A stretch of 13,761 nucleotides of DNA from UMGS1484 sp045661365 (lineage in GTDB: Bacteria > Bacillota > Clostridia > Oscillospirales > Acutalibacteraceae). Below the pieces are notes generated by a model. That model was given only the letters and a program-made list of their open reading frames with translations, did not search any database and was not told where the DNA came from. Each line of letters starts with the position of its first letter. The stretch's first letter is position 1. The position numbers were made by a program, and so were the translations under genes. Of the stretch, positions 1 through 7,879 are shown in pieces. Location: assembly GCA_045661365.1 (NCBI GenBank), contig JAZRFL010000186.1, positions 1-13,761 of the forward strand. The letters run 5' to 3'.

Positions 1-2
1 TG

Positions 3-2603
3 CACTCCTTTACCATTCATACCGCCAACCGTGCAGTTTGGAATGGTTCCACCACCGCCAACGTCGCCTGCAAAGCCTGGAACTATGACGTAGGCGCATA
101 CGGTGGCTGGGTACAGGGAAACGTGGCCGCTTTTGAGTTTGTGGGCGCGGTAGCATCCGTCCCTGCTTATGAAAAAGTGTCCCAAAAAATTGCCGCCTTG
201 CCCGCCTTGGAAGAGCTTACCTTGGAAGACGAAGAACTGGTTATGGCTCTTTACAGTGAATACACTTCCTTGAGCAGCAGCGATCGTAGCAAGGTAACAG
301 ACGCGCCAAAGCTGATCTATGCCAAAAACAAAATCGAAGACTTGATCTACCGCGAAGAACATAAAGAACGGTTCGATATTGAAGATGCCATTACCGCACT
401 TGGCACCATTACCGCCGATTCTCGAGATGCGTTGGTACAAATCGATCAAATGCTATACGATTACGCTTTTGCCAACGGCTCCGAAATTGTAGCAGATATT
501 GAAAATTATCAAACCTATCTGGATGCAGTAGAGACCTTCAACGCTTTGGACAACGTCTCCGAAAAACCGTTGTACGGTGATCCCGATGGGAACAAATCGA
601 TTGCCGCCGCCGACGCGTTGATGATTCTCAAGCAAGTGGTTGGCAAAGAAGCCATGACCGACCAGCAAAAGGAATTGGCTGACGTGGATGACGACAGTAA
701 TATTTCTGCCGCCGACGCATTGATGGTACTGCAATACGTAGTGGGTAAAATCGACAAATTCCCCGCTGACAAAGAAACCGCTACCGATCCCATTGAACCC
801 GTAAAGCACGCATTACCCCTTTACTCGGTAAAAGGCGGTTCTTTGTACGCCGAAACCTATCAATCCATGTTAGACCGCACCCATGAAAACGGTTATGCAC
901 AAACCTCGCTTAACGGGGCTTACGTGGGTATGTTTGGACGCGACTCTTCGATCCAAGCAATGGCGCACATCGCCCAAGGGGATTATGATTACGCCGCCAA
1001 GATCTTAAAGTATATTGTGGATTATCACAAGGAATACAAAAAAGACTACGTGTTGCATATTATGCAAGAGAACAAAGGCCCGTATTCTGACAAACTGCAA
1101 ACCGACACCACCTTCTTTTTCTTGCATGCATGGTATATGTATGCTACCAAAGCACCCGCTTCGGCTGAAAAAACCGCTTTGCTGAATGCCAGTGAAAGCA
1201 AGGTCAAAGATTTTGCCGATTACTTTATTGACGATATGTACTTCAATCGGGAAAAAGGATTGATGGAAAACCCCTATTTGGAACACTCTCGCGATAAACG
1301 AGAATGGAATTCCTACGACCTGCTGACCAACGTATATGCTTCTCAGGCATGGTACGAGCTGTCGAAATATTTTGCTACCAAGGATCCCGCCCGCGCCAAA
1401 GCTTGGAGAGAAGGCGCAGATTTGATCGTACAAGGGGTTCATAAGCATTTGGTAACCGAAATTGACGGTAAAACCATGTATGCCGAATTGTATGATATTG
1501 AAAACGATAAATTCGTAAAAGGTTTTTCTTGGGTTAATATGGCTCCCGTGGGTTGTGAGTGGTATGCTATGGATAAGGCAATCATGGCCAATACCTACGA
1601 ACTGTATATGAAATACGGCGCAGGCAGTTGGTTTGGTAAATACAAAATGCTGGAAGTACACACCAACTATACCGGTTCCACCAACGTTCGCGCTCGCGAA
1701 ATCATTGGGAAAGGCCTTGCTTGGGAATTGATGTATTGCAAAATGGTAGGCAACACCGACCGCATTCGCACCTTGGAAGCGTTCATTGAAAAATACAGCG
1801 ACCAAATGTATCGCGAAACCTGGCAAGCCAGCGGCGGCGGTTCGGACACCGCCAACCAAGAACACGCCAGTTGGATGTTGTTTGCTCATAAATATTGTCA
1901 CCCCGAACTTACCAAAAAAGACCCCAACGCACAACCTCCTGTGGAAGAAGTGGACGGCTTGCGAGTTGCTACCTTTAACATTCATATTTTAAGTGATGCT
2001 TCTGTTGCCACCATTGCCAAAGACATTACCGATGCCGGCTTGGATATTGTAGGCTTGCAAGAAGTAGACAATAACACCATTCGTACCGGCAAAAAAGACC
2101 AAGCCAAGCTGTTGGCAGACGAACTTGGTTGGTACTACGGCTATTCCAAAGCCATTGATTTGGAAGGCGGCGCTTACGGCCATGCCATTATATCCAAGTA
2201 TCCCATTAAAAGCTATAGCACCTTCCAACTGCCTTCGGGCACCGAGGAACAACGGGTATGCGGTCACGCGGTGATTCAAGTGGGTACCCAAACCATCAAC
2301 TTCTTTAACACCCACACCACCTGGACCGCCTTGCAATCGGGTCAATTCCAAGAAATTGCCGACCGATTGAGCGGTTTGGACAACTTCATCATCACCGGCG
2401 ACTTCAACTGCGAAAACTTCTCCGCGTTTAATGTGTTTGGCGGTAACATTGTAAACAATGCTACCGATACCTTTATCACCAACGGGGAAGATGGCGCCAT
2501 TGACAACATTGTGGTATGCAAAAAATGGACCGTAGGCAAAGGCACCATGGTGAACAAAGGTCACTCCGACCATAACATGCTGTATGCCGATATTACGTTT
2601 TAA
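3..2603 (+). CDS. Multimodular secreted protein (3' part): helical spacers, dockerin, (alpha/alpha)6 glycosidase-like domain, EEP phosphoesterase domain
   Basis: The frame is open from base 3 with no stop, so the gene starts upstream; the GTG at 123 is not a credible start. Counting from base 3, 866 residues are visible. Residues 1-55 are the end of an unrecognised domain. Residues about 58-115 and 125-186 are two helical spacer repeats of the kind seen in Bacillota surface proteins. Residues about 190-255 are a type I dockerin with calcium loops D193-D204 and D227-D238. Residues about 281-636 are a glycosidase-like domain with RD (313-314), EHSRD (427-431) and NQEH (618-621). Residues about 650-866 are an EEP-fold metal-dependent phosphoesterase with N659, E687, N769/H771, D800/N802, D834 and H854-S-D-H857, all key positions intact. 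The dockerin implies export; the signal peptide would be upstream. The EEP substrate (phosphodiester, nucleic acid, lipid or sugar phosphate) is unknown. The stop overlaps the ribosome site of the next gene, so the two are probably co-transcribed. Confidence 0.85.
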   Translation, partial: HSFTIHTANRAVWNGSTTANVACKAWNYDVGAYGGWVQGNVAAFEFVGAVASVPAYEKVSQKIAALPALEELTLEDEELVMALYSEYTSLSSSDRSKVTDAPKLIYAKNKIEDLIYREEHKERFDIEDAITALGTITADSRDALVQIDQMLYDYAFANGSEIVADIENYQTYLDAVETFNALDNVSEKPLYGDPDGNKSIAAADALMILKQVVGKEAMTDQQKELADVDDDSNISAADALMVLQYVVGKIDKFPADKETATDPIEPVKHALPLYSVKGGSLYAETYQSMLDRTHENGYAQTSLNGAYVGMFGRDSSIQAMAHIAQGDYDYAAKILKYIVDYHKEYKKDYVLHIMQENKGPYSDKLQTDTTFFFLHAWYMYATKAPASAEKTALLNASESKVKDFADYFIDDMYFNREKGLMENPYLEHSRDKREWNSYDLLTNVYASQAWYELSKYFATKDPARAKAWREGADLIVQGVHKHLVTEIDGKTMYAELYDIENDKFVKGFSWVNMAPVGCEWYAMDKAIMANTYELYMKYGAGSWFGKYKMLEVHTNYTGSTNVRAREIIGKGLAWELMYCKMVGNTDRIRTLEAFIEKYSDQMYRETWQASGGGSDTANQEHASWMLFAHKYCHPELTKKDPNAQPPVEEVDGLRVATFNIHILSDASVATIAKDITDAGLDIVGLQEVDNNTIRTGKKDQAKLLADELGWYYGYSKAIDLEGGAYGHAIISKYPIKSYSTFQLPSGTEEQRVCGHAVIQVGTQTINFFNTHTTWTALQSGQFQEIADRLSGLDNFIITGDFNCENFSAFNVFGGNIVNNATDTFITNGEDGAIDNIVVCKKWTVGKGTMVNKGHSDHNMLYADITF
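579..767 (+). other. Type I dockerin module inside the large multimodular protein
   Basis: Two EF-hand-like calcium loops have Asp/Asn at positions 1, 3, 5 and Asp at 12 (D193, D195, N197, D204; D227, D229, D231, D238). Each is followed by a helix of the form ADALMxLxxVVGK. The repeats also resemble each other at the DNA level. The residues before D12 are Ala-Ala in both repeats rather than the Ser/Thr pair of classical Clostridium thermocellum dockerins. Dockerins bind cohesins on scaffoldins or cell-surface proteins; no cohesin is visible here. The central position, with catalytic domains following it, is unusual. Confidence 0.88.
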
Positions 2604-2617
2604 AGGAGAATCTTGCT

Positions 2618-3754
2618 ATGGTAACGCAAAAAGCAATTTCGTTGTATAACAAAACCTATCAATCCATGCTGGACCGCACCCACGAAGACGGCTATGCCGA
2701 CACTTCCATTACGGGGCATTATAACGGTATGTTCTGCCGTGATACCTCCATTCAAATCATGTGCCACGTGGCGCATGGCGACTATGACCAAGCCCGCAAG
2801 CTGATGAACTACATCATCGGCTATCACGAAACCCACGGCTACGATTTTGCCATTCACGTGATTTTTGAAAACGATGCCCCTCCTTCTTTGCGCAAACAAG
2901 CCGATACCGCCTTCTTCTTTATCCACGCTTGGGTGATGTATATGAATGCCGCACCCCAATCGGCTGAAAAGGATGCTTTCTTGGCAAGCTCGTACAGTAT
3001 GATTCAAAAATTTGCCAACTATTATTTGGATGCCGGCAATCTGGATAACCCCTATGAAATGCTGTTCAACGATTGTTTGGAGCATTCCCGCGACGGTTCT
3101 TACTTTTATTGCTACGACCTGCTGACCAACGTGTACGCTTCTCAAGGCTTACACGAATTGGCAGCCTTTGTGGCCGATTGCGACCCTGAAAACGCCCAAA
3201 AATGGGAAGCCGCTGCCACCAAAATCGTAGGCGGGGTGCATAAATTCCTCACCGCCGAAGTAGACGGCAAAAAAATCTATTGCGAACTCATTGGTCGCAG
3301 TTACAATGCGGTGCATGCCAATCCCAATGCTTCCACCCGTTATATTCGCGGGTTCTCTTGGGTAAACCTTGCTCCCATGGGTTGCGATTGGTACGGCGCC
3401 GACCCCGAAATTTTGGAAAACACCTATCAAATGTACTTGAAATACGGCGCTTGCGATTATTACAACACCAACTATATGTTGGACGTTTGCACCCAGTTTG
3501 AAACCGACCTTGCTCCCATCACCCGTGGCGGTCACGTAATCGGCAAAGGTCTTGCTTGGGAAATGCTGTATTGCAAAAAAATGGGTTACACCGAACGTCT
3601 TGCGGAACTGACCAAATTCGTGGAAGATTTCAGCGAAGATATGTACCGTGAAACCTGGCACTACGTTGGTGGCGGCTCGGATACTGCCAACCAAGAACAC
3701 GCCAGCTGGATGCTGTATACCCATAAAACCATTTATCCCGAATTGGGACAATAA
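2618..3754 (+). CDS. Stand-alone (alpha/alpha)6-barrel glycosidase-like protein, paralogue 2
   Basis: This 378-residue protein consists almost only of the domain found at residues 281-636 of the preceding protein. It begins directly with the first helix and has no signal peptide or membrane segment, so it is probably cytoplasmic. Conserved blocks shared by all three copies are RD (41-42), Q-x-D-T, EHSRD (155-159), YDLLTNVYASQ, GFSWVN, GKGLAWE and GGGSDT-x-NQEH (E360). The early G/C-R-D motif followed by a helix recalls glucoamylase (GH15) and glycogen-debranching-type toroids. I cannot assign a CAZy family and the substrate is unknown. E155, D159 and E360 are candidate catalytic acids. The ATG at 2618 has an AAAGGAG site at 2602-2608 that overlaps the upstream stop, suggesting coupled translation. 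Glycosidase is the best call; a carbohydrate lyase or epimerase on the same fold is possible. Confidence 0.8.
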   Translation: MVTQKAISLYNKTYQSMLDRTHEDGYADTSITGHYNGMFCRDTSIQIMCHVAHGDYDQARKLMNYIIGYHETHGYDFAIHVIFENDAPPSLRKQADTAFFFIHAWVMYMNAAPQSAEKDAFLASSYSMIQKFANYYLDAGNLDNPYEMLFNDCLEHSRDGSYFYCYDLLTNVYASQGLHELAAFVADCDPENAQKWEAAATKIVGGVHKFLTAEVDGKKIYCELIGRSYNAVHANPNASTRYIRGFSWVNLAPMGCDWYGADPEILENTYQMYLKYGACDYYNTNYMLDVCTQFETDLAPITRGGHVIGKGLAWEMLYCKKMGYTERLAELTKFVEDFSEDMYRETWHYVGGGSDTANQEHASWMLYTHKTIYPELGQ

Positions 3755-3763
3755 TTGAGATTG

Positions 3764-3787
3764 AAACCACCGATTCGTCGGTGGTTT
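3764..3787 (+). promoter_or_regulatory. Perfect intercistronic stem-loop with UUCG tetraloop
   Basis: A 10-bp perfect inverted repeat (3764-3773 with 3778-3787) closes a TTCG loop, ten bases after the stop of paralogue 2 and just before the AGGAG of paralogue 3. It is followed by TGATTAGG rather than a long T run, so a full terminator is unlikely. An RNA processing or stabilising element, or a partial attenuator that lowers expression of the third gene, fits better. Confidence 0.75.
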
Positions 3788-3792
3788 TGATT

Positions 3793-3797
3793 AGGAG
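3793..3797 (+). promoter_or_regulatory. Ribosome binding site fixing the start of paralogue 3
   Basis: TTAGGAG lies ten bases before the ATG at 3808. The frame is open further upstream to a GTG at 3781, but that codon lies inside the hairpin and has no ribosome site. The ATG also aligns with the N-terminus of paralogue 2. Confidence 0.85.
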
Positions 3798-3807
3798 TTG
3801 TTTTTCT

Positions 3808-4935
3808 ATGACCGAAAAAAGTAACTTGTTGCTTGAAAATACCTATCGTTCGCTGGCTGACCGCATTCGGGAAGACGGCTATGCTCCCACCTCGGTAACA
3901 GGGGCATACGGCGGCATGTACGGACGGGACGCGTCGGTGCACGCTTTGTGCCATACCTTGGCAGGGGATTTTGACTTGGCGCGCAAAATCATGGAATACA
4001 CCGTGGAGTACCACAATCAACACGGCTTTGATTATCTCATTCACGTGCTGGATCCTGCCCATAATAATCCCTGCTTGAAATGTCAAGCCGATGCCACCTT
4101 CTTCTTTTTGCATACCTGGGTGACTTTTGCCAATACTGCTCCCAAAACCGATGAAAATAAGGCGTTTTTGGAAAATTCTTATGAGCGGGTGAAAATCCTT
4201 GCCCACTACTTTTTGCAAAACGGGGATTTTGACAACCCCTACGGTTTGCTTTTTAACCAAAGTTTAGAGCATTCCCGTGACCGTTCTTATTTCCAATGCT
4301 ACGATTTGCTTACCAACGTGTACGCTTCTCAAGCCCTGCACGAATTGGCACAGTTGGTAGCCGAAGCCGACCCCGAAAATGCCAAAGTGTGGGAATCTGC
4401 CGCCGAAAAAATCGTTAAGGGTGTGCATAACTTCCTGGTAGGGGAAGTAGACGGCAAAAAGATCTATGCCGAACTCATCGGTCGCAGTCAAAAATCCATC
4501 GACGCCAATCCCAATGCCCCCCGTCGGGATATCCGCGGTTTTTCTTGGGTCAATTTGGCGCCCATGAGTTGCGATTGGTATGCCGCCGACCCCGAAATTT
4601 TGGAAAACACCTATCAAGCCTATTTAAAATACGGCTGTGTGGAATATTACGGCAAATACCAAATGTTAGACAGCTTTACCGCCTTTGAAACCGAGCTTAG
4701 CCCCGCCACCAAAGGTACTCACGTGCTGGGCAAAGGTCTTGCCTGGGAAATGATGTATTGTAAAAAAATGGGCTATACCGATCGCTTGCAAGAACTCACC
4801 GTCTTTTTGGAAGATTGTTGCGACCAAGTGGTGCGGGAAAGTTGGTTGCCCGAAGGGGGCGGCTCGGACACCGGTAACCAAGAACATGCCGGTTGGCTCG
4901 TGATCGCTTATCAAGTGGTTGATTCCGATCGGTAA
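3808..4935 (+). CDS. Stand-alone (alpha/alpha)6-barrel glycosidase-like protein, paralogue 3
   Basis: About 375 residues, collinear with paralogue 2 over its whole length and with the glycosidase-like domain of the multimodular protein. It keeps RD (40-41), EHSRD (154-158), YDLLTNVYASQ, RGFSWVN, GKGLAWE and GGGSDTGNQEH (E359). It has no signal peptide, so it is probably cytoplasmic. Paralogues 2 and 3 share a roughly 10-residue loop before GFSWVN (about 4474-4536 here) that the secreted copy lacks, and a 34-base stretch of identical DNA, so they are closer to each other than to the secreted domain. The C-terminus is short and diverges after the NQEH helix. The preceding hairpin may tune its expression. 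Family, reaction and substrate are unassigned; the glycan-locus context supports a role in sugar breakdown. No clear terminator follows. Confidence 0.8.
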   Translation: MTEKSNLLLENTYRSLADRIREDGYAPTSVTGAYGGMYGRDASVHALCHTLAGDFDLARKIMEYTVEYHNQHGFDYLIHVLDPAHNNPCLKCQADATFFFLHTWVTFANTAPKTDENKAFLENSYERVKILAHYFLQNGDFDNPYGLLFNQSLEHSRDRSYFQCYDLLTNVYASQALHELAQLVAEADPENAKVWESAAEKIVKGVHNFLVGEVDGKKIYAELIGRSQKSIDANPNAPRRDIRGFSWVNLAPMSCDWYAADPEILENTYQAYLKYGCVEYYGKYQMLDSFTAFETELSPATKGTHVLGKGLAWEMMYCKKMGYTDRLQELTVFLEDCCDQVVRESWLPEGGGSDTGNQEHAGWLVIAYQVVDSDR

Positions 4936-4984
4936 ATACCATCCCGATAAGGAAAAAGTAGCACGGAATATATGTGTATTATTC

Positions 4985-5013
4985 TTGCAATATATCCTTA
5001 TGTATTGTATGAT
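4985..5013 (+). promoter_or_regulatory. Predicted sigma-A-type promoter for the GH130-phosphohexomutase operon
   Basis: TTGCAA (4985-4990), a 17-base spacer, then TATGAT (5008-5013) lie in an AT-rich gap between paralogue 3 and GH130. The expected start is near 5020, leaving an AT-rich leader of about 40 bases with no clear structure. Each box matches the consensus at five of six positions. Confidence 0.65.
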
Positions 5014-5044
5014 TTAATTGTCAAATTTAAAATTTTAAAATAAA

Positions 5045-5050
5045 GAAAGG
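5045..5050 (+). promoter_or_regulatory. Ribosome binding site fixing the GH130 start
   Basis: GAAAGG lies nine bases before the ATG at 5060. The in-frame TTG at 5051 abuts this site directly and cannot be the start. Confidence 0.8.
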
Positions 5051-5059
5051 TTGTTTTTT

Positions 5060-6109
5060 ATGGCTATTTGGGAACCGATTCTGAAAAGTGCAGATTGTCT
5101 TAAAAAATTAGAAAAACCGATTTTAACCAAGGATGATATTCCTTATGACGCCGCTTTGATCTTTAACGCAGGTGTTGAAAAGATCAACGGGAAATACGTT
5201 ATGGTTTTTCGTAACGATTACGGAACCGACAGCGATAAATTTGTAAATCAAAAAATTGGCTTCAAAGGTACTTCTGTCGGTATCGCCTTTAGCGATGACG
5301 GCGTTACCAATTGGCAGGTAAAGGAAGTTCCGCTGGTTGACTATCAAGTGGGAAAAAATATGCTTGGGAAAGAAAAAGACGTACCCGACATTTTGCGGTT
5401 GTATGATCCCAGACTGACCGTGATCGATGGTGAAATTTATCTTTGCCTTGCTATGGACACCCATCACGGGATTCGTGGGGCGATTGCCAAGGTAAAGGAT
5501 GATTTTTCCGGTTATGAAATCATTAGTGCAACGGTGCCAGACAACCGCAATATGGTACTTTTCCCTGAAAAAATCGGTGGATATTACTATCGTTTGGAAC
5601 GGCCTTTTCCTGTATACGGTCGCGGCGGCAAAGACCGCTTTGATATGTGGATTTCAAAATCTCCCGACCTGAAATTCTGGGGTGAAAGCCAATTGGTCAT
5701 GGGCGTAGAAAATGTGCCTTACGCCAATAACAAAATCGGTCCTGCTGCCCCTCCCGTTAAAACCGATAAAGGCTGGCTGATCACCTTCCATGCGGTTGAC
5801 GTTGAAAGAGACGGCAGAGGTCAGACCACTTGGGATCTTTGCTGGAACAAGCGTTACACCGCAGGGATCGCTCTGCTTGATTTAGAAGCCCCTTCCAAAG
5901 TGATCGGCATGAGCAAATTGCCTTTGATCGCTCCCGAACTTCCCTATGAAACCGACGAGGGATTCAGACAGAACGTGATTTTCCCCGGCGGCATGATTTT
6001 GGAAGACGACGGTCAGGTTAAAATCTACTATGGCGCAAGTGATACCGTTGAGTGTGTTGCTACCGCTCATGTAGATGACCTTATCGCCTTATGTACTGAG
6101 GAATTATAA
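5060..6109 (+). CDS. GH130 family glycoside phosphorylase (beta-mannoside phosphorylase type)
   Basis: 349 residues, close to the usual size for GH130, a five-bladed beta-propeller family. Family features visible are an N-terminal FNAGVEKINGKYVMVFR strand pair, GTSVGIAFSDDG, a Y-DPR motif whose Asp116 is the likely general acid, and a KIGPAAPP stretch before a GWL-TFHAVD strand. Characterised members mostly cleave beta-mannosides with phosphate, giving mannose-1-phosphate; a minority are hydrolases or act on other sugars, and the subfamily cannot be fixed by eye. No signal peptide is present, so it acts in the cytoplasm. Its TAA overlaps the ATG of the phosphohexomutase by one base, and that enzyme would use the hexose-1-phosphate product. 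The operon has its own promoter upstream. Confidence 0.92.
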   Translation: MAIWEPILKSADCLKKLEKPILTKDDIPYDAALIFNAGVEKINGKYVMVFRNDYGTDSDKFVNQKIGFKGTSVGIAFSDDGVTNWQVKEVPLVDYQVGKNMLGKEKDVPDILRLYDPRLTVIDGEIYLCLAMDTHHGIRGAIAKVKDDFSGYEIISATVPDNRNMVLFPEKIGGYYYRLERPFPVYGRGGKDRFDMWISKSPDLKFWGESQLVMGVENVPYANNKIGPAAPPVKTDKGWLITFHAVDVERDGRGQTTWDLCWNKRYTAGIALLDLEAPSKVIGMSKLPLIAPELPYETDEGFRQNVIFPGGMILEDDGQVKIYYGASDTVECVATAHVDDLIALCTEEL

Positions 6110-7776
6110 TGGCAAACATTAACAATTTGTTTGAAGAATGGTGCCAAAACGCCTTGGCTGATGAGGATTTAAAAGCGGAACTTTTGGCAATCAAAAACGA
6201 TTCGTCCAAAATAAACGATGCGTTTTTTAAAGAATTGGCGTTTGGAACAGGTGGACTTCGGGGTAAGATCGGTGCGGGTACAAACCGCATGAACGTATAT
6301 ACCGTTGCACGTGCCACCTTGGGATTGGCGAATTTTATTTTGCATACCTGTTCGGGCGAAAAAAAGGTTGCCATAGGGTACGATACACGAATCAAATCTA
6401 AGCTTTTTGCCGAAACAGCAGCGAAGGTGTTAAGCAGTAAAAACATTACGGTGTTTTTATTCAACCGCCCCCTTCCCACACCCATGCTTTCCTTTGCGGT
6501 TCGGGAACTGGGATGTAGCGCGGGGATCATGATAACCGCTTCCCATAATCCTGCTGTTTATAATGGTTATAAGGTGTATGGTGCCGACGGTTGTCAAATA
6601 ACCACCAAAGCGGCGGATGCAATTTACAACGAAATTTCCCGCCTTGGATATTTTGAGTCCTTGCCCGAACAAGCAGGAGAAAAGATAAACGAAGTTCCCC
6701 AAGAGGTGTACGAAAAATTCATCGCTTCGGTAAATGAGTTATCTCTGGCAGAAAATACAGATAAAAGCATTTCGGTGGTTTATACCCCCCTTAACGGAAC
6801 AGGCATGGAGCCGGTTACCGATATTTTAAAGCGCAACGGGTATCAAAATATTATTGTGGTGAAAGAACAGGCAGAGCACAACGGGAATTTTCCCACCTGC
6901 CCATTCCCCAACCCCGAACTGCCCGAAGCCATGGCATTGGGACTGGAATACGCCAAGAAGCACCATGCTGAAATTCTGCTTGCTACCGACCCTGATTGTG
7001 ACCGCGTAGGCGTCGCCGTAAGGCAAGGAAACGACTATCAATTGCTCACGGGCAACGAGGTAGGAATTCTTCTGTTTGATTATATCTGCTTCAGAAAAAC
7101 CGAAATGGGAACCATGCCCAAAGATCCCGTTTGTGTTAAAACCATTGTAACCACTTCTCTTGCAGAAAAAATTGCTAAAAACTATGGGGTAGAGATGGTA
7201 AACGTTCTTACCGGTTTTAAGTTTATCGGCGAGAGAATCGGTGCGCTTGAGCAAATGGGTCAAAAGGAACGCTATATATTTGGATTTGAAGAAAGTTGCG
7301 GATATTTAAGCGGTTCCCACGTTAGAGATAAGGACGGCGTGAATGCGGCGCTCCTTATTTGCGAAATGTGCGGGTTTTACAAATCTCTCGGTATAAGCCT
7401 TGCCGAAAAACTGGCAGAAATTTATCATACCTACGGGTATAGCTTGAATTCCCTTCTTTCCTTTACCTTTGAAGGCGAAGTAGGAATGCAAAAAATGAAC
7501 GATTTTATGGCTTCTATGCGCCGAATTGGGGATTCTTTTGGGGAATTTCAACTGTTAAGCAGTACCGATTATTCGGTTGGTGTAGGCGGTTTGCCAAAAT
7601 CCGATGTTTTGGAATTCGTGCTTAACGAGGATTGTTCTGTGATCATTCGTCCGTCTGGCACAGAGCCGAAACTGAAATTTTATCTTTTTGTGAATGGCGA
7701 AAGCAAGCGGATCGCAAAAGAAAAAATCCAAAAACTCCAACAAACCGTAGAAAGCATAGTTCAATCATCGTTATAA
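6109..7776 (+). CDS. Alpha-D-phosphohexomutase (phosphoglucomutase/phosphomannomutase, PgcA-like)
   Basis: 555 residues, the size of the long bacterial phosphoglucomutases of the Bacillus PgcA type. All four active-site regions are present: the phosphoserine loop TASHNP (143-148, Ser145), the metal loop DPDCDR (294-299), the sugar loop GFEES (392-396), and the phosphate-binding loop RPSGTEP (514-520). The enzyme interconverts hexose-1- and hexose-6-phosphate in the cytoplasm through a phosphoserine. Glucose and mannose phosphates are both possible substrates, and sequence alone does not separate them. The start codon shares its A with the GH130 stop (TAATG), with GAGGA six bases upstream, so translation is probably coupled. 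The pairing implies that this mutase handles the GH130 product. A 17-bp hairpin follows the gene. Confidence 0.95.
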   Translation: MANINNLFEEWCQNALADEDLKAELLAIKNDSSKINDAFFKELAFGTGGLRGKIGAGTNRMNVYTVARATLGLANFILHTCSGEKKVAIGYDTRIKSKLFAETAAKVLSSKNITVFLFNRPLPTPMLSFAVRELGCSAGIMITASHNPAVYNGYKVYGADGCQITTKAADAIYNEISRLGYFESLPEQAGEKINEVPQEVYEKFIASVNELSLAENTDKSISVVYTPLNGTGMEPVTDILKRNGYQNIIVVKEQAEHNGNFPTCPFPNPELPEAMALGLEYAKKHHAEILLATDPDCDRVGVAVRQGNDYQLLTGNEVGILLFDYICFRKTEMGTMPKDPVCVKTIVTTSLAEKIAKNYGVEMVNVLTGFKFIGERIGALEQMGQKERYIFGFEESCGYLSGSHVRDKDGVNAALLICEMCGFYKSLGISLAEKLAEIYHTYGYSLNSLLSFTFEGEVGMQKMNDFMASMRRIGDSFGEFQLLSSTDYSVGVGGLPKSDVLEFVLNEDCSVIIRPSGTEPKLKFYLFVNGESKRIAKEKIQKLQQTVESIVQSSL

Positions 7777-7782
7777 AGTGGT

Positions 7783-7822
7783 TAAATCGCAATAGAAACG
7801 ACTTTGTTTCTATTGCGATTTA
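7783..7822 (+). terminator. Rho-independent-type terminator after the phosphohexomutase
   Basis: A perfect 17-bp stem (7783-7799 with 7806-7822) encloses a 6-base loop. It begins seven bases after the stop and is followed by a T-rich but interrupted stretch. The weak T run makes full termination slightly less certain. Confidence 0.75.
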
Positions 7823-7850
7823 TGCTTTGCTTCTTTTTGTGCCAAAACTC

Positions 7851-7879
7851 TTGACAACGGGTCGCAGATGTGTTATTAA
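7851..7879 (+). promoter_or_regulatory. Predicted promoter for the DUF4838 gene
   Basis: A consensus TTGACA (7851-7856), a 17-base spacer and TATTAA (7874-7879) with a TGT extended -10 directly before it. The predicted start is near 7886, inside a 10-base palindrome (7882-7891). AAAGGAG at 7900-7906 lies nine bases before the ATG. Confidence 0.7.

Noticed and set aside
123..125. GTG as the start codon of the first gene
   Set aside because: The frame is open to base 3 with protein-like sequence, there is no ribosome site, and a dockerin protein needs a signal peptide that would lie further upstream.
1005..1985. 326-codon open frame on the minus strand inside the first gene
   Set aside because: It mirrors the well-supported plus-strand domains, has no recognisable motif, and is of the composition produced by reading the opposite strand of a coding region.
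2604..2617. Separate promoter between the multimodular gene and paralogue 2
   Set aside because: The gap is 14 bases and is filled by the ribosome site; the genes are simply co-transcribed.
4965..4997. Terminator after paralogue 3
   Set aside because: The only inverted repeat is AT-only apart from two G-C pairs, has a bulge and a 16-base loop, and lacks a T run; it also overlaps the GH130 promoter. Read-through from genes 1-3 into GH130 remains possible.
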